Shown: positions 24,076 to 29,708 of the stretch, one piece after another | Numbering within the stretch: the stretch's first letter is position 1 | How the letters are laid out: every line of letters begins with the position of its first letter | Assembly: GCA_002404465.1 (NCBI GenBank) | Contig: DHJT01000039.1 | Span: 34,616 to 64,323, forward strand | Source: Sutterella sp. UBA4713 | GTDB taxonomy: Bacteria > Pseudomonadota > Gammaproteobacteria > Burkholderiales > Burkholderiaceae_F | DNA: 29,708 nucleotides | Direction: 5' to 3' | Made by a program: the position numbers and the translations under genes | Notes under the pieces: model-generated | Databases searched by the model: none | What the model was told of the DNA's origin: nothing | The model's input: the letters and a program-made list of their open reading frames with translations, nothing else

Positions 24076-25545
24076 TTACCTCGGTGTCTTTTGCATGACA
24101 ACCGGACTTCTTGCGGACGCCCATTGTCGCATATTTCGCACAAGGTTGACCGCATCGTCCTCGTACACAAAGACCGTCAGGCCGAAGCTTGCGGCAAATC
24201 GCGTCCAGGTATCGATGCGTTCAGCAAGGCGTCCTGGATACACCGCAAACCGTTCCCGAAGACGTCGTAAATCCAATAAAACAGCGCACTCAAAGGGTTT
24301 TTCTTTTTCCTTAAGATTGCTTACAGCGTTAAAAAGCGCCCCGGCTAATTCTTCTTCCGGTGTCTTCATGGCATCCGAAAGGATTAGAACAAACGGATTT
24401 TCCCCGTTTTGAAAGACGTCCGGAACGGTAAAAGGCGGTACATCGTAATCAATCTCGTCAAGTAGCGGTTTGGGATTGCCCCAAAGAACCGAGAGTTTTT
24501 CCAGGGCGGCTTTGTCCGAGTTCTTGATATTTTTGTTAACAATAATCACGAGAGGGCCTAAATGTGCCGATTCCCTTCCTTCTGTTAAAACGGTCGTAAA
24601 GTAAGTGTCCGAGGTCGTCAAACGCAAGCGGTTAAGTCGAAATCGGGCCGTACTCAGGGAAAAGAGCGCCAAAACCAAGCGCGGAACGATAACAAAAACC
24701 GTTAAAAGGGCCATCATGCGGACAAGCCACGGCGCTGCGCTGATATCGTGTATCCGAAATACCAGACGGTCCGATTGCATCGCCTCAATGGCCGACGCAT
24801 CGGGCAGGGCCCCTCCGACGGGGATCAGACCGTAGGTCCAGTCAATAAAGGTTTTGACGGCTTCGGGATTTCGGGCAAACCAGGTGCTTTCCCAACCGAC
24901 GACAAAAGCTGTTGAAATTCCCCGAAAGCCGATTTCGGCAACAAGTCCCAGAGCGAAGGCCAAGGCGGCTAGGTGTAGCAAGAACGCCGCCTGCTTTTCA
25001 TAGACGGGAACTAAAAGATGTGCCATGTCAAATCGAAACCGATTTTCCGAGGACGTTCGGTGCAAAAGGCGTGCCAGTTTTCCGCCTAAAAGAGCTGTGA
25101 CGGTGCTTCGAACGGGAAAATGCTCCGGGCAAATCAGTCTTAAGGCACCGAGGAGTAAAACCCCGTAAATGAAGATGTTCCAAACAATGACACCCCAGAA
25201 CGGAAAGGACAGAAGATTAATAAAGGGTTCGGGAGAGGCAAACTTGTCGGTCAGAACGCCGAAGATGAAAGCAGCGAGAAAAATGAGCCCGCCGGTAAGG
25301 CGCAAAGACGGGCCGGGGTGATCCTCGGTCGTTCCTGTGTCGCTTCGGCCTGCGGCAAGCAAAACGGCTTTGGCGCGTTCCGTCAAATAGGTTGCTTCAT
25401 CGGCGTCTTCGCCCAAACGATGAGCCGTAGCTTTGCTAAGGACCGCACTCTTAATACCGGAGCCGGCAGGGGACTCTTCGAGGGCTTTGGCCCGAAGGAT
25501 GGTCTGGGCTTGGCAGTACGTAACGGTAACAAAGTGTTCGTGCAT
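24076..25545 (-). CDS. DUF2868 family membrane protein
   Basis: 489 residues, function unknown. Four predicted helices lie at about 82-100, 112-136, 186-205 and 275-297. The loop between helices 3 and 4 (about 206-270) is large and probably periplasmic, containing aromatic-rich WESTWFARNPEAVKTFIDW. A cytoplasmic C-terminal domain (about 320-489) has an alternating beta/alpha pattern (PLVIIVN, FVLILSD, CAVLLDL, LTVFVYED), suggestive of a nucleotide-binding-like or GTPase-docking fold. The N-terminus is a helical cytoplasmic segment. First gene of the pair with the DUF3482 GTPase. The ATG at 25545 lacks a clear ribosome site, so the start is uncertain. Divergent from uvrB. Confidence 0.8.
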   Translation of the reverse strand: MHEHFVTVTYCQAQTILRAKALEESPAGSGIKSAVLSKATAHRLGEDADEATYLTERAKAVLLAAGRSDTGTTEDHPGPSLRLTGGLIFLAAFIFGVLTDKFASPEPFINLLSFPFWGVIVWNIFIYGVLLLGALRLICPEHFPVRSTVTALLGGKLARLLHRTSSENRFRFDMAHLLVPVYEKQAAFLLHLAALAFALGLVAEIGFRGISTAFVVGWESTWFARNPEAVKTFIDWTYGLIPVGGALPDASAIEAMQSDRLVFRIHDISAAPWLVRMMALLTVFVIVPRLVLALFSLSTARFRLNRLRLTTSDTYFTTVLTEGRESAHLGPLVIIVNKNIKNSDKAALEKLSVLWGNPKPLLDEIDYDVPPFTVPDVFQNGENPFVLILSDAMKTPEEELAGALFNAVSNLKEKEKPFECAVLLDLRRLRERFAVYPGRLAERIDTWTRFAASFGLTVFVYEDDAVNLVRNMRQWASARSPVVMQKTPR

Positions 25546-25681
25546 AACGGCTGGTGGGTAACGGAAAAGCTGGTCTAAGCCGTATTGTATCGCTCGGCCG
25601 TGTTTTGTTTCCGTTGAAGATTGTGAGCAATTTTGGCAAGATGCTCAGTTGCGTTTTTGTTTTTGCGTGAGGAAAATTTCG

Positions 25682-27709
25682 GTGGATCAGGTACTTACTT
25701 TTCCGCATTCGCCTTTTGAATTGCATGCTCCGTATGCACCGGCCGGCGACCAAGGTCAGGCGATTAAGGAACTGACCGAAGGTGTTCGGGACGGTTTGAC
25801 GGCACAGACACTGTTGGGGGTAACGGGGTCGGGCAAAACTTTCACGATGGCAAACGTTATTGCCAGAACCGGGGTTCCTGCCTTGATTATGGCGCCCAAT
25901 AAAACCCTCGCAGCCCAACTTTATTCGGAAATGCGTGATTTTTTTCCGAATAACGCCGTTGAGTACTTCGTCAGTTACTACGACTACTATCAGCCCGAGG
26001 CCTATGTGCCGGCACGAGACCTATTTATCGAGAAGGATGCAGCGATTAACGAGCATATCGAGCAAATGCGTCTTGCGGCCTCCAAGAGCATCCTGGAGCG
26101 TCGGGATACGATTTTGGTCTCCACAGTCTCGGCCATTTACGGAATCGGAAAGCCGGAAAGTTACACGCAGATGCGCCTTATTTTGCGCCAGGGCGATACC
26201 AAGGAGCGCTCGGCTATCGTTTCGCAATTGGTGAAAATGCAGTACAAGCGAAACGACGTGGATTTTGTGCGCGGAACGTTTCGTGTGCGGGGTGACACGA
26301 TTGACGTTTTTCCGGCCGAACATTCGGAACTTGCTGTTCGAATCGAGCTTTTTGACGACGAAGTCGATGTCGTCAGTCTTTTTGATCCTTTAACGGGACA
26401 TGTACAGCAAAAAGTCCCGCGCTTTGTCGTGTATCCGGCGAGCCACTATGTCACGCCGCGTGATGAAATCGTACGAGCCATCGGGACAATTAAGGCCGAG
26501 CTTACCGAACGTCTTAAAGAATTGGAAGGTGCTGGGAAACTTGTTGAAGCCCAAAGACTCAGACAACGGACACTGTTTGACTTGGAGATGCTCGATCAGG
26601 TCGGTTTTTGCAAGGGTATCGAGAATTACTCACGTCACCTGACGGGATTAAATCCGGGGGAGGCGCCGCCGTGCCTTATTGATTACCTGCCGCCCGATGC
26701 ACTGATGTTTTTTGACGAAAGCCATGTTCTCATGGGACAGCTTCATGCGATGTACCGGGGCGACAGATCGCGAAAAGAGACCTTGGTCGAGTATGGATTT
26801 CGGTTGCCTTCGGCTCTAGACAACAGACCGCTTCGGTTCGATGAATTCGAACGCAAGATGCGACGCAGTATTTTTGTTTCGGCAACACCGGCTGACTATG
26901 AACTACGGAAAAGTTCCCAGGTGGTTGAGCAAGTTGTGCGTCCGACGGGCTTGGTCGATCCGGAAATTGAGGTGCGGCCGGCTAGCTCACAAGTGGACGA
27001 TGTGCTCGATGAAATCCGGGAGCGCGTGAAAAAGCACGAGCGAGTGCTCATCACGACACTCACGAAAAAGATGGCCGAAGAGTTAACGCAATACCTTGAT
27101 GAGCACCATGTACGGGTCCGGTATTTGCATTCGGATGTTGATACAGTCGAACGCGTCGAAATCATTCGTGATTTACGTGCCGGGGTCTTTGATGTGTTAG
27201 TCGGCATCAACCTTTTGCGCGAAGGCTTGGATATGCCGGAAGTGTCGCTTGTGGCAATCCTTGATGCCGACAAGGAAGGTTTCTTACGTTCAACACGGTC
27301 ATTAATTCAAACCGTCGGGCGAGCAGCTCGTAATGTGCACGGAAAGGCGATTTTGTATGGCGATACCGTAACCGATTCAATGAAGGGGGCGATTGAAGAA
27401 ACCGAGCGGAGACGAAAAAAGCAAACCGATTACAACAAAGCGCACGGAATTACCCCTAAGAGTGTTGTCAAGGCCGTCCGAGACATTATTGACGGCGTTT
27501 ACAAGAGTAATTCGGAAACGCAACGCCAAAAGAACCTGGATGATAACCTTGACACGGATGACCCTCAGGCGGTGGCGCGCGCCATTCGCGAGACGGAAAA
27601 GAAGATGCTGGCATGTGCTCGTGATTTGGATTTTGAGCAGGCAGCCGTTTTGCGCGATCGTTTAGATGCGTTGAGGCGACGTGTTTTCGGAACAGACAGG
27701 AGCGCCTAA
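25682..27709 (+). CDS. uvrB: Excinuclease ABC subunit B
   Basis: 675 residues (E. coli 673). Helicase-like damage-verification subunit that receives DNA from UvrA and recruits UvrC. Walker A GVTGSGKT is at 46-53, the beta-hairpin YYDYYQPEAY at 99-108, and Walker B FFDESH. Helicase motif V/VI appears as GINLLREGLD and QTVGRAAR, and a C-terminal UVR motif (FEQAAVLRDRLDALRR) binds UvrC. The start is a GTG at 25682 with a TGAGGA site upstream; alternative GTG and TTG codons farther upstream are less well placed. No E. coli-type LexA box was seen in the 136-base gap to DUF2868. Confidence 0.97.
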   Translation: MDQVLTFPHSPFELHAPYAPAGDQGQAIKELTEGVRDGLTAQTLLGVTGSGKTFTMANVIARTGVPALIMAPNKTLAAQLYSEMRDFFPNNAVEYFVSYYDYYQPEAYVPARDLFIEKDAAINEHIEQMRLAASKSILERRDTILVSTVSAIYGIGKPESYTQMRLILRQGDTKERSAIVSQLVKMQYKRNDVDFVRGTFRVRGDTIDVFPAEHSELAVRIELFDDEVDVVSLFDPLTGHVQQKVPRFVVYPASHYVTPRDEIVRAIGTIKAELTERLKELEGAGKLVEAQRLRQRTLFDLEMLDQVGFCKGIENYSRHLTGLNPGEAPPCLIDYLPPDALMFFDESHVLMGQLHAMYRGDRSRKETLVEYGFRLPSALDNRPLRFDEFERKMRRSIFVSATPADYELRKSSQVVEQVVRPTGLVDPEIEVRPASSQVDDVLDEIRERVKKHERVLITTLTKKMAEELTQYLDEHHVRVRYLHSDVDTVERVEIIRDLRAGVFDVLVGINLLREGLDMPEVSLVAILDADKEGFLRSTRSLIQTVGRAARNVHGKAILYGDTVTDSMKGAIEETERRRKKQTDYNKAHGITPKSVVKAVRDIIDGVYKSNSETQRQKNLDDNLDTDDPQAVARAIRETEKKMLACARDLDFEQAAVLRDRLDALRRRVFGTDRSA

Positions 27710-27717
27710 AGCAGCAA

Positions 27718-28386
27718 CTACGAATGGTTAACGAGAAGCAGGCGAATCAAAGCCGGCAAATCTTGGATCTTTTGGGCAAGTGCTTTTGCTCCCCAAGTTC
27801 GGGCATCGGTTCCGTAGCCCCAAAGCGCGGCAATCGAGGTTATGCCGGCAGCATGCGCGGCCGCAATGTCGCGCTTTTCATCACCGATATAAAGACACTC
27901 GCTTACCGGATACGAAAGACGTCGGGCAGCTTCCCAAAGCGGGTCGGGAGCCGGCTTCATCTTCGGCGTCGTATCGCCGGCAATGAGGACGTCGGGTTTA
28001 GCAATCGGGCTTATAAGTTCTCGAACCAAGGGTTCGGCAAGGCGCGCGGCTTTATTGGTAACAATCCCCCAGTGCCTTCCCTCGGCCACAAGAGTTTTGA
28101 GAACGGCATCCATTCCGACAAAAAGGGCGGTTTTATCACGCATATGTTCGCTATAGTCTTGCAAAAAACGAGCTCTTAATTTCGGATAACGGGTATCATC
28201 AGGAAAAACATCAAGAGCCCTGGCTAAAAGTCCTTTGGCGCCGGTTCCGGCGAAGGGGCGAAGAACTTCGTACGGTAGGGCTTTCAAACCAGCTTCCTGC
28301 CGCAACCGATTGGCCGCTGCGCATAAGTCCGGTGCTGTATCGATGAGCGTTCCGTCTAAGTCAAAAAGAACGAGTCCACGAGCCAT
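27718..28386 (-). CDS. gph: Phosphoglycolate phosphatase-type HAD hydrolase
   Basis: 222-residue HAD hydrolase. Motif I DLDGT (9-13) carries the nucleophile D9, motif II is T110 in GIVTNK, motif III is K144 in KMKPAPDP, and motif IV is GDEKRD with D169 and D173. A helical cap domain lies between about 16 and 85. Gph converts 2-phosphoglycolate from DNA repair or metabolism to glycolate. The KPAPDPL and GDEKRDIAAA patterns fit Gph, though other sugar-phosphate HADs are close. Downstream of yhbY with an 11-base gap; converges on uvrB with no visible terminator between. Confidence 0.85.
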   Translation of the reverse strand: MARGLVLFDLDGTLIDTAPDLCAAANRLRQEAGLKALPYEVLRPFAGTGAKGLLARALDVFPDDTRYPKLRARFLQDYSEHMRDKTALFVGMDAVLKTLVAEGRHWGIVTNKAARLAEPLVRELISPIAKPDVLIAGDTTPKMKPAPDPLWEAARRLSYPVSECLYIGDEKRDIAAAHAAGITSIAALWGYGTDARTWGAKALAQKIQDLPALIRLLLVNHS

Positions 28387-28397
28387 TGAAGAAATCC

Positions 28398-28811
28398 TTA
28401 ACTCGAAAGAGCCTCTTTCTTGGTCACACGGCCTGCCTTGCGGGCTCGCGTTTTACGCGGTGCAATCGGGGATTTGGCTGCAAAGCGTTTGGCGGGTTTA
28501 TGAACCGTTTTTACCGGTTCTTGTTCCGGATTTTCGGGAATCGGACGGTACAAAACCAAGGTTTTCCCGATGGCTTGAATACGGGCTGCGTTCAATTTGT
28601 CGGCCAGTTCGGTATAGATCCGGGTTCGTTCTTCACGGTCATCGCCAGGAACCTTCACTTTCACAAGCCCGTGGACCGTAAGCTCACGGTCGACTTCCTT
28701 GATAACCGCATCTGTTAAGCCGGCGTTGCCCAAAAGAATTGAAAAGGTGATGTGGTGCGCTTGAGCGCGCCGTGTAATACGTTCATCGCGTTCGAGAATA
28801 AGTTCAGACAT
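28398..28811 (-). CDS. yhbY: YhbY/CRM-domain ribosome assembly RNA-binding protein
   Basis: 137 residues. The CRM domain (about 1-93) has a GxxG-like loop in LLGNAGLT (27-33), HGLVKVKVPGDD (47-58) and the terminal IGKTLVLYRP (81-90). E. coli YhbY associates with pre-50S particles. Residues 94-137 form an extra Lys/Arg/Pro/Ala-rich tail, absent from the 97-residue E. coli protein, probably giving more RNA affinity. Divergent from rlmE by 49 bases, the usual arrangement. gph follows. Confidence 0.93.
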   Translation of the reverse strand: MSELILERDERITRRAQAHHITFSILLGNAGLTDAVIKEVDRELTVHGLVKVKVPGDDREERTRIYTELADKLNAARIQAIGKTLVLYRPIPENPEQEPVKTVHKPAKRFAAKSPIAPRKTRARKAGRVTKKEALSS

Positions 28812-28815
28812 AATT

Positions 28816-28843
28816 CGCCTACTAAAAAATCTTTCATTAGGCG
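28816..28843. promoter_or_regulatory. Inverted repeat between yhbY and rlmE
   Basis: CGCCTA (28816-28821) and TAGGCG (28838-28843) are perfect arms 16 bases apart in the 49-base divergent gap. In yhbY RNA the arm nearest the ATG overlaps its likely ribosome site, so the hairpin could limit translation. It could instead be a protein site. Confidence 0.35.
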
Positions 28844-28860
28844 CATTTTAAGGCACGGGT

Positions 28861-29523
28861 ATGCCCAAGTCAGCAAAGAAATTGCGTTCGAACCCTGCGT
28901 GGATTGAACGCCATATCAACGATCCGTTTGTGAAAAAGAGCAAGGCCGAGGGTTACAGAGCTCGGTCGGCTTACAAACTTCTGGAACTTAATGAAAAGGA
29001 AAAACTTTTTCGTCCCGGAATCACAGTTGTGGACTTGGGAAGTGCTCCCGGGAGTTGGACGCAGGTTGCGCGTTCTAAAATGGTCGATGCCGAGGGAAAG
29101 TTTTCCGGACACCTTGTTGCCATGGATATTCTTCCGATGGAGCCGATTCCGGACGCTGTCTTTTTGCAAGGAGATTTTCGTGAGCAGGAGGTGGCCGACC
29201 GATTGGCTTTTCTTCTCGGGACAGGGAAGGTGAATGTCGTTTTAAGTGATATGGCCCCGAATCTGTCTGGCATTTCGGCGGTTGATGCGGCGGCAAGCCT
29301 TCTTTTAAACGAACTCGCTCTTGAGTTTGCCTTGGAACACTTGTGCGAGAGCGGAATATTGGTTGTCAAAGCCTTTCAAGGCTCCGGCTATTCGCAATTT
29401 ATTGAAGCAGTCAAACGGCATTTTAAGTCTGTGGTACAACGAAAACCGGAAGCAAGCCGTGACACGAGTCCGGAAATGTATGTTGTCGCAAAAACACTCA
29501 AACATGGGTCGGGTCGCTCCTAA
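28861..29523 (+). CDS. rlmE: 23S rRNA (uridine-2'-O)-methyltransferase RlmE
   Basis: 220 residues; methylates U2552 of the 23S rRNA A-loop late in 50S assembly. The SAM site VVDLGSAPGSW is at 56-66, and the catalytic K-D-K-E tetrad K39, D130, K170, E205 corresponds to E. coli K38, D124, K164, E199. SDMAPNLSG (129-137) contains the catalytic Asp. ATG 28861 has AAGGC upstream. In most proteobacteria ftsH follows; here a terminator and an unrelated gene follow. Confidence 0.97.
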   Translation: MPKSAKKLRSNPAWIERHINDPFVKKSKAEGYRARSAYKLLELNEKEKLFRPGITVVDLGSAPGSWTQVARSKMVDAEGKFSGHLVAMDILPMEPIPDAVFLQGDFREQEVADRLAFLLGTGKVNVVLSDMAPNLSGISAVDAAASLLLNELALEFALEHLCESGILVVKAFQGSGYSQFIEAVKRHFKSVVQRKPEASRDTSPEMYVVAKTLKHGSGRS

Positions 29524-29546
29524 CCTGAATTTTCTGAAAATTCAGG
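29524..29546 (+). terminator. rlmE terminator
   Basis: CCTGAATTTT, loop CTG, AAAATTCAGG: a perfect 10-bp stem immediately after the rlmE stop, followed by TTTG. The short T-run lowers certainty, but the placement is convincing. Confidence 0.75.
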
Positions 29547-29584
29547 TTTGCAGGAAGAAACGAGAGGACATCCTGTCTCCTCCG

Positions 29585-29590
29585 TATAAT
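29585..29590 (+). promoter_or_regulatory. -10 box of the last gene
   Basis: Perfect TATAAT, 38 bases before the ATG at 29629. No clear -35. It gives a leader of about 32 bases and supports independent transcription after the rlmE terminator. Confidence 0.5.
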
Positions 29591-29628
29591 TCTCAAAAAT
29601 GCAAAACTCCGTGTCAATCAGGTGAGAA

Positions 29629-29708
29629 ATGACCCAGTCCGCTCTCAAGTTTGCCCCGTACGGCATTGCGAATTTCAACGTATTACGCAGTGACGACTTT
29701 GCTTACGT
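29629..29708 (+). CDS. AAA-ATPase-like / PD-(D/E)XK nuclease family protein, N-terminus only
   Basis: 26 codons are visible before the window ends. The start APYGIANFNVLRSDDFAYV matches the family opening of the AAA-ATPase-like proteins (PF09820-type), in which YGIxNF is followed by a short spacer and YVDKT. Full proteins of this group have an N-terminal P-loop-like ATPase and a C-terminal PD-(D/E)XK nuclease domain; they are multi-copy in gut anaerobes and their function is uncertain. ATG 29629 has AGGTGAG at the right distance and TATAAT upstream. This call rests on one short motif, so the family is probable rather than certain. Confidence 0.65.
   Translation, partial: MTQSALKFAPYGIANFNVLRSDDFAY

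Noticed and set aside
25546..25681. Lac-operator-like ATTG-TGAG-CAAT upstream of uvrB
   Set aside because: Only 4-base arms; too short to claim a LacI-family site.
1..29708. CRISPR arrays, tRNA/rRNA genes, insertion sequences
   Set aside because: No regularly spaced repeats, no tRNA-like cloverleaf or rRNA segment, and no transposase frame were recognised by reading; small or degenerate examples could be missed without software.

Overview
The window looks like chromosomal DNA of a betaproteobacterium, most likely a gut-type member of the Burkholderiales such as Sutterellaceae. This rests on gene order (anmK / M23 peptidase / divergent tyrS; ssb divergent from uvrA; gph-yhbY divergent from rlmE), on the DUF2868/DUF3482 gene pair common in betaproteobacteria, on a Wolinella-like fumarate reductase cytochrome b that suggests anaerobic respiration, and on the medium GC content. 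The genus is an inference. Coding density is high and most genes are housekeeping. No rRNA, tRNA, CRISPR array, insertion sequence or prophage was seen.

Layout. Positions 1-3664 (minus strand) form a tight envelope operon: M23 endopeptidase, anmK (anhydro-MurNAc kinase), a DsbC-like disulfide isomerase, and the N-terminal part of an NDP-forming acyl-CoA synthetase cut by the window edge. From 3796 (plus) run tyrS and dtd, which overlap by ATGA and jointly charge and proofread tyrosyl-tRNA. A CpxA/CpxR-like sensor kinase and response regulator (5492-7548, minus) face a four-gene efflux operon (7725-12346, plus): outer-membrane lipoprotein, MacA-type adaptor, MacB-type ATPase and a separate MacB-type permease. 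The gap between them holds phased TTTRC repeats that look like an operator.

ssb (minus) and uvrA (plus) diverge from a structured 374-bp gap. An unaccompanied diheme FrdC-type cytochrome b and upp follow on the minus strand, then a LapA-like membrane protein (plus) that converges on fbp. pepN and fbp form a minus-strand operon.

Positions 22645-25545 carry a poorly characterised two-gene module, a four-helix DUF2868 membrane protein and a DUF3482 GTPase. It is the best candidate here for an undescribed system. uvrB is divergent from it. The window closes with gph, yhbY, rlmE, and the first 26 codons of an AAA-ATPase-like/PD-(D/E)XK family gene where ftsH would usually be expected.

Functional themes: peptidoglycan recycling and envelope stress (M23, AnmK, DsbC-like, CpxAR-like, MacAB-type pump, LapA-like), DNA repair (SSB, UvrA, UvrB), and translation or ribosome maturation (TyrRS, DTD, YhbY, RlmE).
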